The notes below the pieces were generated by a model. The model was not told the origin of the DNA. It ran no database searches and saw only the letters and a program-made list of their open reading frames with translations. Shown here one piece after another: positions 26,420-36,091 of a DNA stretch of 64,000 bases. Numbering within the stretch: position 1 is the stretch's first letter; every line of letters begins with the position of its first letter. Origin of the DNA: Deltaproteobacteria bacterium (lineage in GTDB: Bacteria; Myxococcota_A; UBA796; UBA2385); the NCBI GenBank assembly GCA_016792625.1, contig JAEUKK010000116.1:1-64000 (forward strand). Direction: 5' to 3'. Position numbers and translations under genes: made by a program.

Positions 26420-26436
26420 CCAGCGCTCAGCGCTGG
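26420..26436. promoter_or_regulatory. 17-bp perfect inverted repeat, possible operator
   Basis: CCAGCGCT and AGCGCTGG are exact reverse complements around a single C. The site is 33 bases upstream of SGNH hydrolase B and 76 bases past the pntB stop. A TTGACG (minus strand, near 26447) lies just upstream of it with respect to the hydrolase gene, so it could be an operator overlapping that promoter. No T-run supports a terminator. Confidence 0.35.
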
Positions 26437-26511
26437 CCTTGCTCCGTCAAGGTTATCTCCGCCTCCCCTTTTGCGTCCAGGGTGGGATCTCCGACGCCTG
26501 CTGCGCGGCCC

Positions 26512-27951
26512 TCAGGCCGCCTCGGCGGCCTTGAGCGTGAGCACCAAGCGCTCCATGCTCTTCTTCGCGTCGCCGTAGTACATGCGCGTGTTATCGAGGA
26601 AGAACAAGGGGTTCTCGACGCCTGCGTAGCCGGCGCCCTTGCCGCGCTTGAGCACCACGGTCATCCGCGCCTTCCAGGCCTCGAGCACCGGCATGCCGGC
26701 GATGGGCGAGCTCGGGTCGGTCTGGGCCGAGGGGTTGACGATGTCGTTGGCGCCGATGACCAGCACCAGATCGGTCTCGGGGAAGTCCTCGTTTATCTCG
26801 TCCATCTCGAGCACAACATCGTAGGGCACGCCAGCCTCGGCGAGCAGCACGTTCATGTGGCCCGGCAGCCGCCCGGCCACGGGGTGGATGGCGAAGCGCA
26901 CCCGCGCGCCGCGGCCCTGCAGGGCTCGGGCGAAGTCGTCGACCACGCGCTGGGCCTGGGCCACCGCCATGCCGTAGCCGGGCACGATGATGACCTCTTT
27001 GGCCTCGGCGCAGGCCTCGGCCAGCTCGTCGACCTGGATCTCGGTCTGGGTGCCGAGCACCTCGGCCGTCCCCGCCGCGGCGGGCGTCGCGCCAAAGCCG
27101 CCGAAGACCACGTTGAGGATGCTGCGGTTCATCGCCCGGCACATGATGATGCTGAGGATGGCGCCCGAGCTGCCGACCAAGGCGCCTGTGACGATGAGCA
27201 GGTCGTTCCCGAGCATGAAGCCCGCGGCGGCGGCGGTCCAGCCCGAGTAGCTGTTGAGCAGGCTCACCACGACCGGCATGTCGGCGCCGCCGATGGCCAT
27301 GACGAGGTGCACGCCGAGCACGCTGGCCACGCCGACGATGACCAGCAGCCAGCCAAAGCCGCTCAGCCCGAGCGCGGCGCCGCCGTGACCGGCCATCGCC
27401 ACCGCGGCGCCGCCGCCGATGATGACCGCGAGCAGGCCGAGGTTCAGCGCGTGGCGACCCGGCAGCAGCAGGGCCTTGCCCGAGATGCGGCCTTGCAGCT
27501 TGCCCCAGGCGATGACCGAGCCGGTGAAGGTCAGCGCGCCGATCGCCACGTCCAGCGTGATCTCAATGGCGTGTACGATGCCCTCGGCGTGGCTCATCTC
27601 TTTGCCGGGCCGCAGGTAGGAGCTCAGGCCGACCAGCACCGCGGCGAGGCCGACGAAGCTGTGCAGCGCGGCGGTCAGCTCGGGCATCGAGGTCATCTCG
27701 ACGCGTTTGGCGAGCACGGCGCCCACCACGCCGCCCAGCGCGACCGCGCCGAGGATGACGCCGAAGCTGCCCACGCTCGGGTCGAGCAGGGTGGCGATCA
27801 GGGCCAGGGCCATGCCGATGACCCCGTAGAGGTTGCCCCGGCGGGCCGACTCTTGGCTGGCGAGGCCGCCCAGCGCGAAGACAAAGAGCAGGCCCGCCAA
27901 AAGGTAGGCCATGGACTGCGGGTGGCGCAGGTCGAGGGCGGCGAGCGGCAT
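26512..27951 (-). CDS. pntB: NAD(P) transhydrogenase subunit beta
   Basis: The product has 479 residues. About eight N-terminal helices (domain II) are followed by the NADP-binding domain III with [26 protein letters not shown] and GANDIVNP. It forms the proton-pumping NADPH-generating transhydrogenase with PntA in the inner membrane. Motifs and length fit the family closely. The start overlaps the last base of pntA, so the two subunits are made together. Confidence 0.93.
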   Translation of the reverse strand: MPLAALDLRHPQSMAYLLAGLLFVFALGGLASQESARRGNLYGVIGMALALIATLLDPSVGSFGVILGAVALGGVVGAVLAKRVEMTSMPELTAALHSFVGLAAVLVGLSSYLRPGKEMSHAEGIVHAIEITLDVAIGALTFTGSVIAWGKLQGRISGKALLLPGRHALNLGLLAVIIGGGAAVAMAGHGGAALGLSGFGWLLVIVGVASVLGVHLVMAIGGADMPVVVSLLNSYSGWTAAAAGFMLGNDLLIVTGALVGSSGAILSIIMCRAMNRSILNVVFGGFGATPAAAGTAEVLGTQTEIQVDELAEACAEAKEVIIVPGYGMAVAQAQRVVDDFARALQGRGARVRFAIHPVAGRLPGHMNVLLAEAGVPYDVVLEMDEINEDFPETDLVLVIGANDIVNPSAQTDPSSPIAGMPVLEAWKARMTVVLKRGKGAGYAGVENPLFFLDNTRMYYGDAKKSMERLVLTLKAAEAA

Positions 27952-29546
27952 CAGGACCTCTTCCGGAACATCTGGAGCATGCGGGAGGTGACCAAGAAGC
28001 CACCGGCGATGTTGACGCTGGCGATGAGCACGGCGACCGCGCCGAGCACGCCGGCGAGGCTCGTGGGCTCAGCGCCCGCCTGGAGCACGCCGCCGACGAT
28101 GATGATCCCGGAGATGGCGTTGGTGACGCTCATCAGGGGGGTGTGGAGCGCGTGGTTGACGCTCCAGATGACCTGCCAGCCCACCACGCAGGACAGCGTG
28201 AAGACGGTGAGCTGCTGCACGAAGCCCGCGGGCGCGACAAAGGACAGGCCCAGCGCCACGGCCCCGAGGACCAGGGCGGCGACGGGGCCCCAGCGGCTCG
28301 GGCTGGTGGGCGGGTGCGCGTGCACGGGGGCCGAGGTGGGCGCCTTCGCGGGCGGCGCGACCGCGGGGGTCGGCGGGGCGGGCGGGCGGGGCGCCGGCCA
28401 GAGCAGGGCGCCCTCGTGCAGCACGATGCAGCCGCGCACCACCTCGTCGTCGAGGTTGATGCGCCACTTCGTCGAGCCGCCCATGTCTTCGAGCAGGTTG
28501 ACGATGTTGTTGGCGAAGAAGCGGGACGAGATGGTCGGCAGGCGGCTGGTCAGGTCGGTGTAGCCGATGAGGTGCACGCCGTGGACCTCGGTCACCGCGC
28601 CCGGCACGGTCAGCTTGCAGTTGCCGCCCTGGGCGGCGGCGAGGTCGACCACCACCGAGCCCGGCTTCATGCTCTGCACCATGTCCTCGGTCCACAGCTC
28701 GGGGGCGGGCTGGCCGGGGATGAGCGCGGTGGTGATGACGACGTCGACCTCTTTGGCCTGGGCCCGGAACAACGCCATCTCGGCGGCGATGAACTCCGGC
28801 GACATGGTCTTGGCGTAGCCGCCGGCGCCCTCACCGCTCTCTTCGAGCTCGACGGTGAGGAACTCGGCGCCCATGCTGTTGATCTGCTCGCGCACCGAGG
28901 GCCGCACGTCAAAAGCCCGCACCACCGCGCCGAGGCTGCGCGCGGCGCCGATGGCGGCGAGGCCGGCGACCCCAGCGCCGATGACCAGCACCTTGGCAGG
29001 CGGCGACTTGCCCGCCGCGGTCATCTGGGGGCCGAAGAAGCCGCCGAAGCGGTGGGCCGCCTCGATCACCGCCCGGTAGCCGGCGATGTTGGCCATGCTG
29101 CTGAGCACGTCGCTCTTCTGCGCGCGGGTGATGCGCGGCACGCAGTCGAGCGCGAGCACGGTCAGGCCCAGCGCGGCCATGCGCTCGACCAGCGCCTTGT
29201 TCTGCGCCGGCTGCACCGGGCAGACCAAGGTGAGGCCCCGCCGGGCGCCGGCCAGCTCGTCGACGCCTGTGGCGGGGTCGAGCAGAGGTGGGTTGACCTT
29301 GAGCACGAGGTCGCTCTGGCCCCAAATGGCTTCAAGATCAACGATCTGTGCGCCAACCGCCGCGTAGGCCGCGTCGGTGAAGCCGGCCTCGACCCCGGCC
29401 CCGGCCTCGATCTGCACCCGGAAGCCGAGCTTGGTGATGAGGCGCTTGACGCTGTCGGGGCTGGCCGCGACGCGGCGCTCCCCGGTGGCGCGCTCGCGCG
29501 GGACGCCGATGAGGAGGCCAGCGGTGGCCTCGCTGTGCTCTGCCAT
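27951..29546 (-). CDS. pntA: NAD(P) transhydrogenase subunit alpha
   Basis: The product has 531 residues in one chain, so PntAA and PntAB are fused as in E. coli. The N-terminal NAD-binding domain has [20 protein letters not shown] and [19 protein letters not shown] Pro/Ala-rich linker (about 393-420) leads to four membrane helices. It hands hydride from NADH to NADP in PntB, driven by proton flow. ATG 29546 has GAGGGAG upstream. In the 162-base leader a CATAAG (minus strand, 29650-29655) could be a -10 box, but no matching -35 was found. Confidence 0.93.
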   Translation of the reverse strand: MAEHSEATAGLLIGVPRERATGERRVAASPDSVKRLITKLGFRVQIEAGAGVEAGFTDAAYAAVGAQIVDLEAIWGQSDLVLKVNPPLLDPATGVDELAGARRGLTLVCPVQPAQNKALVERMAALGLTVLALDCVPRITRAQKSDVLSSMANIAGYRAVIEAAHRFGGFFGPQMTAAGKSPPAKVLVIGAGVAGLAAIGAARSLGAVVRAFDVRPSVREQINSMGAEFLTVELEESGEGAGGYAKTMSPEFIAAEMALFRAQAKEVDVVITTALIPGQPAPELWTEDMVQSMKPGSVVVDLAAAQGGNCKLTVPGAVTEVHGVHLIGYTDLTSRLPTISSRFFANNIVNLLEDMGGSTKWRINLDDEVVRGCIVLHEGALLWPAPRPPAPPTPAVAPPAKAPTSAPVHAHPPTSPSRWGPVAALVLGAVALGLSFVAPAGFVQQLTVFTLSCVVGWQVIWSVNHALHTPLMSVTNAISGIIIVGGVLQAGAEPTSLAGVLGAVAVLIASVNIAGGFLVTSRMLQMFRKRS

Positions 29547-29708
29547 GCCCTGCTCCCTCGTGCTGCCCCGGCGCCCCCGCCGGCGGGGGGCCGGCCTGCG
29601 CGCCCCGGCCGCCGCCTGATCGCGCGACCCCCCGGGCGGGGTGGCGCATCTTATGACAACGGCGGGCCCAGCGTGTTGATCGGGAGCAATGGGTGCGGAC
29701 CGTTGGGG

Positions 29709-31136
29709 TCAGAATTGGTAGTACACGAAAGCGAGCTGCTCTCCGCTGCTCATCACCATGGCTAGCGCGCCGGTGGCCGCAGCGACCCCCACCCAGAGCC
29801 AGGTGCTCTGCCGCTGGGCCCAGGCCTCGGCCCGCGCGGGCCAAACTTCGGGGGAGAAGTGTACCAGCCAGCCGAGCGCGAAGATCGCCCAGACCGTTGG
29901 GCTGAACCGCGGGAGGAGCAGCTCGACGGCGCCGAGCCCCTCGGCGAAGTCGGCGGCGCTGGCCAGATCGTCGGTGCGGAACAAGATCCGCGCCAGCACG
30001 ACAAAGTGAAAGGTGAGGGCCCAGCGCCAGGCCAGACCCCAGGCCTTGGGCCGCGGCGCCCCGGACTGCTCCGCCCGCTTGCGGCGCCAGCGCTCCAGCA
30101 CCATGACCCCGCCGTGCAGCAGGCCATAGAGCACGAAGTTCCAGCTCGCCCCGTGCCAAACCCCGATGATCACCAGCGTGATCATGAGGTTGCGGTAGGT
30201 TTGCAGCTCTCCGCCCTGGCTGCCGCCCAGCGGAAAGTACAGGTAGTCGCGGATCCAGTCCGACAGGGTGATGTGCCAGCGGCGCCAAAACTCCGACACC
30301 GAGGTCGCGAGGTAGGGCCTACGGAAGTTCTCGGGCAGCTCGATGCCAAAGAGGCGGGCCGAGCCGATGGCGATGTCGGTGTAGCCGGAGAAGTCCGCGT
30401 AGATCTGCAGCGTGTAGGCGTAGAGCGCCACCCAGCGCTCGACCCCGGTGAAGGCCGCCGGGTCGTTGAAGATGGGGTCGATCATGCCCAGGCGCAGCGG
30501 GTCGGCGATGAGCAGCTTCTTCGCCATGCCCCGACAGATGCGGAGCACGCCCGCGCCGATCTGGTGCTGGTGCAGGGCCGGCGGGCGCAAGATCTGCGGC
30601 AGCAGCTCGTGGCCGCGCACGATCGGCCCGGCGACCAGCTGCGGGAAGAAGGTCTGGAAGGTCGTAAAGCGCCACAAGGACGGCTCAGACCCGTCTCTGC
30701 CCTGCTCGGCCGCCCGCGCCACGTCGATGAGGTAGGCGATCGCCTGAAAGCTGAAGAACGAGATGCCGACGGGCAAGGGCATCGCCACCCGGGGCAAGGC
30801 CCAGGTCTGCTTGGCGAGGGCGCCGACCATCTCGATGTTCTCGGCGATCCAGTCCCAGTACTTGAAGAAGATGAGGGGCAGCAGCAGCAGCCCCATCACC
30901 GCCGCCCGCCGCCAGCCGTGGCCAGTGAAGCGGCGCCAGGTGCCCAGCCAGCGCCCGCCCAGCCAGGCGACGCCGACGACCATGAGCATCACCGGCAGGT
31001 AGATGAGGCTCCACGAGGCGTAAAAGGCCAGCGAGGCCACGCCGAGCAGGCCCACGCGCCAGCCCCGGGGCAGGCCCCAGTACAGCAGCACCGTCAGCGC
31101 CAAAAAGATGACGTAGTCGAGCGTGTGAAAAAGCAC
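29709..31136 (-). CDS. MBOAT-family membrane O-acyltransferase (AlgI/DltB-like)
   Basis: The product has 475 residues with about 11 membrane helices. The MBOAT core is clear: FWRRWHITLSDWIRDYLYFP and, further on, IIGVWHGASWNFVLYG with the catalytic His. AlgI-type proteins move acetyl groups across the inner membrane for polysaccharide O-acetylation and need an SGNH-fold partner. Two such proteins are encoded 3-8 kb away. The GTG at 31136 has TGAGG upstream. It is separated from pntA by about 160 bases with no gene. Confidence 0.88.
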   Translation of the reverse strand: MLFHTLDYVIFLALTVLLYWGLPRGWRVGLLGVASLAFYASWSLIYLPVMLMVVGVAWLGGRWLGTWRRFTGHGWRRAAVMGLLLLPLIFFKYWDWIAENIEMVGALAKQTWALPRVAMPLPVGISFFSFQAIAYLIDVARAAEQGRDGSEPSLWRFTTFQTFFPQLVAGPIVRGHELLPQILRPPALHQHQIGAGVLRICRGMAKKLLIADPLRLGMIDPIFNDPAAFTGVERWVALYAYTLQIYADFSGYTDIAIGSARLFGIELPENFRRPYLATSVSEFWRRWHITLSDWIRDYLYFPLGGSQGGELQTYRNLMITLVIIGVWHGASWNFVLYGLLHGGVMVLERWRRKRAEQSGAPRPKAWGLAWRWALTFHFVVLARILFRTDDLASAADFAEGLGAVELLLPRFSPTVWAIFALGWLVHFSPEVWPARAEAWAQRQSTWLWVGVAAATGALAMVMSSGEQLAFVYYQF

Positions 31137-31204
31137 GGCCCGACCTCAGCGCGGCTGCGGGCGGCGGGGGCAGCTGCGCCCCAACGCGGAGCGGGCGGGG
31201 GCCC

Positions 31205-32104
31205 TCACCGGGCGCCGGGTGCCGGCAGACTGAGGCGGCCCGCGGGGTCGAGCAGGGGGCCGGTGCCCGGGAGCACCACCACCCCACCCGCCGCGGTCAT
31301 CGCGCCGCCGTTCGCGCAGAGGCCCCCGTTCGTCCAGGTGTAGGTCTCGGGCGGGCCGGCGGGCTGGTCGGCCGAGGCGGGGGTGGCGGTCCCGCGGCCC
31401 CAGTCGGGGTTGAGGTAGGCTGTGCGGTCGGCCACGGGCGAACCGACGACCAGCGCGGCGTTGTCGGGGTTGCGGTCACCAAAGGCGGTGTGCGTGTCGA
31501 ACATCAGGTAGCCGGAGTAGGGCCCCTCAATGTTGTCGTTGTCGTCGATGAACAGGCCGCCCCAGGAGAGCTGGCAGCTGTTGCCGGTGCTCATCGTCCA
31601 CTCGACCTCGTAGACCCCCTCGCAGCCGCTGCAGCGCAGCTCGTTGGGGTCGAGGTCTGAGGCCTGGCCGGTGATCTCGAAGGTGTCGACGCAGGCGCCG
31701 CCGGCGGTGAACACGAACCACTGCTCGGCGATCTCAATGCTGCCGTCGGCCCGGCTCTCGCCCGTGGCGTAGTTGTAGATGAGGGGCCCGCCCGGGCAGG
31801 AGTTCAGCGCGCAGTCCCAGATGAAGCGGTACTCCTCGGGCACGATGTCGGGGCAGGGCGCAGCACCGCCATCACCCCCCGCGTCGGCGCCGTCTGTGGC
31901 GCCGTCCCCGCCGTCGCTCTCACCCGCCGTGTCTTCGGCCGCGTCGTCTTTGGCCCCGCCGCAGGCCAACGAGAGGCAGAGCGGAGCGACGAAGTGCAGC
32001 GGCGCGACGAATTGCAGCGGTGCGAGCAGGATCAGCGCGCGCGGCCCAGCAGAGGGTGGGCGCGCGCCGGTCATCAGGGCGGGGAGGTGGTGCTGGGCGT
32101 TCAT
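31205..32104 (-). CDS. Lipoprotein with Asp/Gly-rich linker
   Basis: The product has 299 residues. The signal peptide is long and ends in LSLAC. After it comes a low-complexity linker (DGGDGATDGADAGGDGG) and a Cys-containing beta domain starting near CPDIVPEEYRFIWDC. Four to six further cysteines could form disulfides. No family is recognised. The hydrophobic core of the signal peptide contains an in-frame 6-residue duplication. A surface location is likely. Confidence 0.65.
   Translation of the reverse strand: MNAQHHLPALMTGARPPSAGPRALILLAPLQFVAPLHFVAPLCLSLACGGAKDDAAEDTAGESDGGDGATDGADAGGDGGAAPCPDIVPEEYRFIWDCALNSCPGGPLIYNYATGESRADGSIEIAEQWFVFTAGGACVDTFEITGQASDLDPNELRCSGCEGVYEVEWTMSTGNSCQLSWGGLFIDDNDNIEGPYSGYLMFDTHTAFGDRNPDNAALVVGSPVADRTAYLNPDWGRGTATPASADQPAGPPETYTWTNGGLCANGGAMTAAGGVVVLPGTGPLLDPAGRLSLPAPGAR
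31986..32020. repeat. 18-bp-period direct repeat in a signal peptide
   Basis: GCGACGAAGTGCAGCGG at 31986-32002 recurs at 32004-32020 with one mismatch. On the minus strand this doubles the FVAPL-type hexapeptide in the signal-peptide core of the lipoprotein gene, keeping frame. Confidence 0.7.
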
Positions 32105-32191
32105 GGGCCCTCCAGGCTGCAGGCCGGGCGGGGCTAACCGCTCGCCCCTCCCCTCGGCCGGTCCTGGCGCCTTTCTGACCAGCGGCGCGGC

Positions 32192-33262
32192 TCAGCCGCC
32201 CGTCGCGGCCGCGGGCTCCTCGCCGAGCGGGTCGACCGGCCACTCGATGGGCTGGGCCGGCACATAGAGCAGCACCTCGCGCGCCCGCCGCCCGTCGAGC
32301 ACGCCCGAGTAGTGGAAGCGGCGCCGGTTCATCGCGTAGCGGAAGTCGTGGCCGGTCAGCTTGCTGCGCCAGCGATAGAGCGGATCCATCCAGCCGCCCG
32401 GCACGGGCAGGCCCAGGCGCCCCCAGGAGCGGATGGCCGCGCTCAGCGGCAGGGTGTCGGCGCCGGGCACGTTGAAGACGCCCTGCGCGTCGTTAAAGAT
32501 GCTCTTGGTGAGCGCGGTGCACGCGTCTTCGGTGGTGAGCAGGTTGATCATCGGGTCGTAGCCCGCCGGGCGCAAACAGACCGCGCTCTCAAGATAATCA
32601 AAGAGCTGGCTGCCCGTCCCCGGGGCGAGCACCTCGGCCATGCGCAGCACGACCACCTCGAGGGCCGACATGCCCATGCGCGCGCAGGCGGTCACGTCGG
32701 CCTCGACCCGGTCCTGCACCCACTGGGGCGCGCCGCCGCCGAGGTTGAGGGGGTGGTCCTCGGCGATGAGCACGGGGAGGTCGCGCTGCACTTGGTAGAC
32801 CGCGACGTCGCTGCGCACGACGATGCGGCGGATGGTCGGGTGGCGCTCGGCCAGCTCCAAGATCGCACGGAGGCTCTCGACGTTGAACGCGTGCACCCGG
32901 CTGCCCCGGGCGTGGGCCGAGCGGTGCTGGGCGAGGTGGACCACGCAGTCGATGCCGCGGTCGCGGGCGGGCCCGAACAGCAGGTTGCGGATGCGCCGCT
33001 CCTTGTCGAGATCGACCTGCACCACCGACAAGCGGTCTGGATCGGGGTCGGTCACCAGGCCCTGGTCGGCCGGCTCGGCGGTGATGGCCATGACGTGCTC
33101 GACGCGCGAGTCGTTGAGCAGCGTGCGGACGAGGCGCTCGCCGAGGGGGGTGCTCGCGCCGGTCACCAGCACGCGGCGGCCGTGCTCGGCCCAGCTCGGG
33201 TGCACGAGCAGGGGGGAGGTGGCGCCGGGTGCGGTGGAGGAGGGCCGATCAGCCTGGGACAC
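32192..33262 (-). CDS. NAD-dependent epimerase/dehydratase (SDR family)
   Basis: The product has 356 residues. A Rossmann fold opens with RRVLVTGASTPLGERLVRTL (about 28-47). VVHLAQHRSA follows where extended SDRs have the VxHLAA strand. The usual YxxxK catalytic pair is not obvious, so it may bind NAD(P) without being a standard epimerase. I prefer GTG 33262, which has GGAG 5 bases upstream, over GTG 33283. It lies 63 bases downstream of the acyltransferase gene and may share its transcript, suggesting lipid or sugar metabolism. Confidence 0.7.
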   Translation of the reverse strand: MSQADRPSSTAPGATSPLLVHPSWAEHGRRVLVTGASTPLGERLVRTLLNDSRVEHVMAITAEPADQGLVTDPDPDRLSVVQVDLDKERRIRNLLFGPARDRGIDCVVHLAQHRSAHARGSRVHAFNVESLRAILELAERHPTIRRIVVRSDVAVYQVQRDLPVLIAEDHPLNLGGGAPQWVQDRVEADVTACARMGMSALEVVVLRMAEVLAPGTGSQLFDYLESAVCLRPAGYDPMINLLTTEDACTALTKSIFNDAQGVFNVPGADTLPLSAAIRSWGRLGLPVPGGWMDPLYRWRSKLTGHDFRYAMNRRRFHYSGVLDGRRAREVLLYVPAQPIEWPVDPLGEEPAAATGG

Positions 33263-33325
33263 GGGGGCTCCGGCGCCCGCCACCCGCGCCCAGTCAGAGG
33301 GCCTGGGTGGGGCGGGCGGCTGCGC

Positions 33326-34183
33326 TCAGGAGAAGACGCCCGGCCGCTCCCGCAGCCCGCGCTGGATGAGGGCGTGCACCGCCGCCTGGACCTCGGCGCA
33401 CACTGCGCGCACCACCGCCGGGTCATCGGCCTCTTCGGGGCGGTACCGCTCGTGCACGGGGATGGGTTCGCCGTAGTAGAGGTGGTAGCGCACCGGCAAG
33501 GGGAGGGGGACGGCGGGGATCGGCACCGCGGGCACGCCGAAGGGCTTGCCCAAGCGCCGGCTCAAGAACAGGGCGGGGAGCTGCTCTTCGCCGCCCACCA
33601 CGCCGACCGGCACGATGGGCGCGCCGTGGCGGATGGCCATCTCGGCGTGACCCTCGCGGAAGCGGCGCAGCTGGTAGCGCTCGCGGAAGGGCTTGAGGAT
33701 CCCCGGGGTGCCCTCGGGGAAGATGAGGAGCAGCTCGCCCGCCTCGAGCAGGGTCTGGGCGTTGCCACGAGAGCCGCCCACCATGCCGCCCCGCGCGAAG
33801 AAGGTGCCGATGAAGGGCAGGGCGGGCACGAAGTGGTCGGCGATCGGTCGCACCACCCGGGGCGGGTTGGTCTGGCGGAGCACGTCGGTCCAGATCAACA
33901 TGCCGTCGACGGGGACGTTCCCGGAGTGGTTGGCCGCGATGACCGCCGGCCCGCTGCGGGGGATGTGGTGCGCGCCCACGCTGCGCACCCGGAAGTAGCG
34001 CTCGTACAGCGGCAGCACGACGCTCTCGCCGAGCGCGACGTGGTCGGGGCTCAGGCCGAAGGGGTCAAAGCCGTGGCCGGCGTCGCGGAAGTGCAGCGCG
34101 CCGAGGCGCTCAAGCTCGGCGGCAGGCAGGCCAAGCGAGGCGATCAGGCGGGCGAGGCTGGATGTGGGCGTCGGTGCGGCCAT
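33326..34183 (-). CDS. PlsC-like lysophospholipid acyltransferase
   Basis: The product has 285 residues. The acyl-acceptor motif is ANHSGNVPVDG, with six residues between His and Asp, as in a PlsC subfamily that differs from the classical HX4D enzymes. LIFPEGTPG gives the second motif and PIVPVGVVG the fourth. It probably acylates a lysophospholipid or glycerol derivative at the inner membrane. The start ATG 34183 has no strong ribosome-binding site. Confidence 0.8.
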   Translation of the reverse strand: MAAPTPTSSLARLIASLGLPAAELERLGALHFRDAGHGFDPFGLSPDHVALGESVVLPLYERYFRVRSVGAHHIPRSGPAVIAANHSGNVPVDGMLIWTDVLRQTNPPRVVRPIADHFVPALPFIGTFFARGGMVGGSRGNAQTLLEAGELLLIFPEGTPGILKPFRERYQLRRFREGHAEMAIRHGAPIVPVGVVGGEEQLPALFLSRRLGKPFGVPAVPIPAVPLPLPVRYHLYYGEPIPVHERYRPEEADDPAVVRAVCAEVQAAVHALIQRGLRERPGVFS

Positions 34184-34204
34184 GACCGCGTCTAACGCGC
34201 AGCC

Positions 34205-35977
34205 TCAGCCGCCGGAGTTCGACGGCGCCGTGACCTCGGGGTCGCCGAGCCGGGAGAGCGCCTCGGTGCGCAGCGCCCGCAGCTGCTCGCGCCGGGCGGC
34301 GGTCGACCCGCCGCGGGCGAGGCCGGCTTCGGCGTCGCGCAGGGCCAGGGCCGGGTCGCCAGCGCGCAGCGCGTCGCGGGCGAGCTGGATCGCGGCCTCG
34401 GCGGCGACCTCGGGGTCGGCGTGGGCGAGCAGCGGGTCGAGCAGCCGGCGCAGCCCCGCCCGGTCGCCCCGCGCGCGGGCCCGGGCGGCCCCCTCCCAGG
34501 TCGGGGCGAGCTCGGGGTGGGCGGCGCGCAGGGCGGCCCCCTCGGGCGGCGCGGCGTTCGCTGCCTCCTTCTTCTTCTTTTCGCTCGACTCGGCTTCTTC
34601 GTCGCGCGCGCCCGTGGCCTTGGGCGCGGCGGCGTCTTCCTCGGCCGCGTCGGAGATGCCCAGGTCGGCGGCAGGGGCCCGCGTGCCCGCGGCGCCGGTC
34701 GGGGGCGCGGAGGGCGTGGGGCGGGCCCCCGGTCGAGACACGCCCTTGCGCGCCGCTTGTTTGGCGACCGCCACGATCTCTTCGGCGGGGCGCTGCTGCA
34801 CCTCGGCCAGCTGCTCGTTCTGCCCATAGCGCGCGCGGCCCAGGCTCCCGAGGCCGCCGGGCGCGTCGTCGGCGTCGGCGCGGGCGGGGCTGTCAGCGGC
34901 CTGCACGGGCTCGGCCGGCGGGGGCGGCGGCGCGGCTTGGGCCAGGGGGGCGGAGGTCGGCGTGGGCGCCTCGGCGCTCGGGGCCCGCAGGCCGCCGGTG
35001 GCGAAACCTTCGGCCCCACCGGCGCCCTCTGCGGTCCCGCCGGCGATCCACTCCCCGCCGCTGCGGCCCGCGCCCGCCTCGTCGCGGGCGAGGTCACCCG
35101 CGCTGGCGGCGCCGGGGTCACGCTGCTCGTCGGGGCCCCTGGGCGCTGCGCCGCCCGCAGGTGCGAGCTCCCGGTTGGACCGCTCCGCCTCGGCGATCAG
35201 CACCGGCTGGGGGAGGCCGGCGGGGAGGGCCTCGCCTGCGCTGACCTCGGCCTCCGGCGCGGCGGCGGCGGGGGCGGCGTCGAGGGCGGGCGCGGGGGCC
35301 CCGGCGGTCGGGGTCGGGCGCAGCGGCGCGCTGGCCTGCTCGTCGAGGGGCGCGACGACCAGGAGCGCGGCCGCGGCGATGCTGAGCGCGCCGAAGATGG
35401 GCGCCCAACGTTTGAGTCCGCCGCCCGACAGCAGGCGGAGGGCCGGGCGGCCTGCAGGGGGCGCGGCGGGCGTGGCGAGCTCGGGCGGAGGGGCGGAAGT
35501 CTGCGCGGCGGGCGCGGAGAGGGGCCCCTCGGTCAGGCCGCCCAGCAGCGCGCCCAGGTCGAGGGCCGGCGCGGGCGGCGCGGGCGGGGCGCTGGCGGCG
35601 AGCAGCGCGTCCTCGCCGCGGCCCCAGCGGGCGGCGGCGAAGGCGGTCGCAGCGGCGCGCTCCTCGTCGGTTACGTCGCCCAGATCATCGTCCAGGTCGT
35701 CGCTCTCGCTCATCTCGTCGAAGGTGTCGAGCGGATCGAGCTGGCCCTCGGCCTGCCCGCCCGCCGCCTGCGGCGCCGCGGCGGCCCCGGGCGCGGCCAG
35801 CGGCCCGGCGCGTAGGCTGGCCAGCAGCGCGTTGAGGTCGAGGCGCGGCGCGGGCGCCCGCTGGGGCTGGAGCACCTGCACCGCGAGCACCACCTCGTCG
35901 TCCACGCCCGCGGGCGGCGGGCTCGAGGCGTCTGCCTCCAGCCAGCGCGCGAGCAGGGCGGGCGCGGGGTCGTTCAC
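34205..35977 (-). CDS. Membrane protein, probable anti-sigma factor
   Basis: The product has 590 residues. A cytosolic N-terminal part (1-185) with an acidic segment (SESDDLDDDLGD) precedes one membrane helix (about 190-213, WAPIFGALSIAAAALLVVAP). A very long low-complexity Pro/Ala/Glu periplasmic stretch follows, ending in a TPR-like domain (about 485-580). It lies directly downstream of an ECF sigma gene, the usual place of the anti-sigma factor, but no ZAS zinc motif is seen. The N-terminal part contains two related copies of LDLNALLASLRAGPL and LDLGALLGGLTEGPL. GTG 35977 has AGGAG upstream. Confidence 0.55.
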   Translation of the reverse strand: MNDPAPALLARWLEADASSPPPAGVDDEVVLAVQVLQPQRAPAPRLDLNALLASLRAGPLAAPGAAAAPQAAGGQAEGQLDPLDTFDEMSESDDLDDDLGDVTDEERAAATAFAAARWGRGEDALLAASAPPAPPAPALDLGALLGGLTEGPLSAPAAQTSAPPPELATPAAPPAGRPALRLLSGGGLKRWAPIFGALSIAAAALLVVAPLDEQASAPLRPTPTAGAPAPALDAAPAAAAPEAEVSAGEALPAGLPQPVLIAEAERSNRELAPAGGAAPRGPDEQRDPGAASAGDLARDEAGAGRSGGEWIAGGTAEGAGGAEGFATGGLRAPSAEAPTPTSAPLAQAAPPPPPAEPVQAADSPARADADDAPGGLGSLGRARYGQNEQLAEVQQRPAEEIVAVAKQAARKGVSRPGARPTPSAPPTGAAGTRAPAADLGISDAAEEDAAAPKATGARDEEAESSEKKKKEAANAAPPEGAALRAAHPELAPTWEGAARARARGDRAGLRRLLDPLLAHADPEVAAEAAIQLARDALRAGDPALALRDAEAGLARGGSTAARREQLRALRTEALSRLGDPEVTAPSNSGG

Positions 35978-36030
35978 GGGTGCTCCTGTGCGGGTGGCGG
36001 AACCGGTGGGAGGATTCGAGGTCAGAGCGG

Positions 36031-36075
36031 CGGCGAGAGGGGAGGCGGCGAGAGGGGAGGCGGCGAGAGGGGAGG
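36031..36075. repeat. Three exact 15-bp tandem repeats
   Basis: CGGCGAGAGGGGAGG occurs three times without interruption, between the sigma-factor gene and its downstream membrane protein. All copies are identical. The spacer is only 114 bases, so the repeats make up over a third of it. They could be a binding site, a translation-tuning element, or a slippage tract. Confidence 0.85.
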
Positions 36076-36091
36076 ACCACGGGCCGTGGGC

